Part shown: positions 13,701 to 13,854 of the stretch, piece by piece | Layout: each line of letters starts with the position of its first letter | Position numbering within the stretch: position 1 is the first letter of the stretch | Assembly (NCBI RefSeq): GCF_937906425.1 | Contig: NZ_CALCYR010000180.1 | Span: forward strand, 1-13,854 | Length of the DNA: 13,854 nucleotides | Source of the DNA: an uncultured Methanobrevibacter sp. | GTDB taxonomy: Archaea > Methanobacteriota > Methanobacteria > Methanobacteriales > Methanobacteriaceae | Reading direction: 5' to 3' | The notes under the pieces: generated by a model | Database searches by the model: none | Told to the model about the DNA's origin: nothing | What the model saw: only the letters and a program-made list of their open reading frames with translations | Position numbers and translations under genes: made by a program

Positions 13701-13854
13701 TAATACTTATTTTACTAATTAAATAAAAATTAAAAACTCATTTTTACTATTTAATACTTATTTTACTAATTAAATAAAAATTAAAAACTCATTTTTACTA
13801 TTTAATACTTATTTTACTAATTAAATAAAAATTAAAAACTCATTTTTACTATTT
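13701..13854. repeat. 51-bp tandem repeat, three copies to the window end
   Basis: TAATACTTATTTTACTAATT starts at 13701, 13752 and 13803, an exact 51-bp period with no differences seen between copies. The array runs to the last base and probably continues beyond the window. Confidence 0.93.

Overview
The window looks like a piece of chromosome from a methanogenic archaeon of the order Methanobacteriales, most likely Methanobrevibacter or a close relative. This is inferred from gene content, not from a database search. The clues are a Kae1-Bud32 fusion, a short methanogen-type thymidylate synthase, an archaeal CobT-like (UPF0284/TIGR00303) protein, a small Lsm protein, a tRNA without an encoded CCA end, GGTGA-type ribosome sites, TATA-box promoters, T-tract terminators and very AT-rich intergenic DNA.

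Left part (1-4600): rdgB (ITP/XTP pyrophosphatase) and the Kae1-Bud32 fusion (tRNA t6A synthesis) lie on the minus strand. They are divergent from cobT (cobamide lower-ligand activation) on the plus strand. Middle (4700-7700): all minus strand, with an Lsm RNA-binding protein, a 48-residue charged helical protein (5544-5690) that has its own TATA box, Shine-Dalgarno site and operator-like inverted repeat, then surE and thyA. With rdgB these form a loose group of nucleotide and RNA housekeeping genes.

Accessory segment (7700-11100): an overlapping nucleotidyltransferase/HEPN pair of the MNT-HEPN toxin-antitoxin type, with TTG starts read from good ribosome sites; a possible remnant of a small CxxC...CxxC protein on the opposite strand; and a 432-residue protein joining an Mrr-like PD-(D/E)XK nuclease fold, a repeat-bearing disordered linker and three C-terminal membrane helices. 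This is the least ordinary part of the window. Right part (11100-13854): tRNA-Val(UAC) on the minus strand, then ilvE (branched-chain aminotransferase) and uppP (undecaprenyl-diphosphatase, probably lipid-carrier recycling for envelope polymers) on the plus strand.

Many of the long intergenic spacers carry their own tandem repeat, usually with a 45-55 bp unit in 2-4 copies and without obvious sequence similarity between spacers. Four spaced palindromes with an exact 22 bp period follow uppP. Inverted repeats sit at or beside predicted promoters of the 48-residue gene, thyA, ilvE and uppP. No CRISPR array, insertion sequence or rRNA is seen. No complete new multi-gene system can be shown from the sequence; the best leads are the membrane-tethered nuclease-fold protein, the regulated small protein and the repeat arrays.
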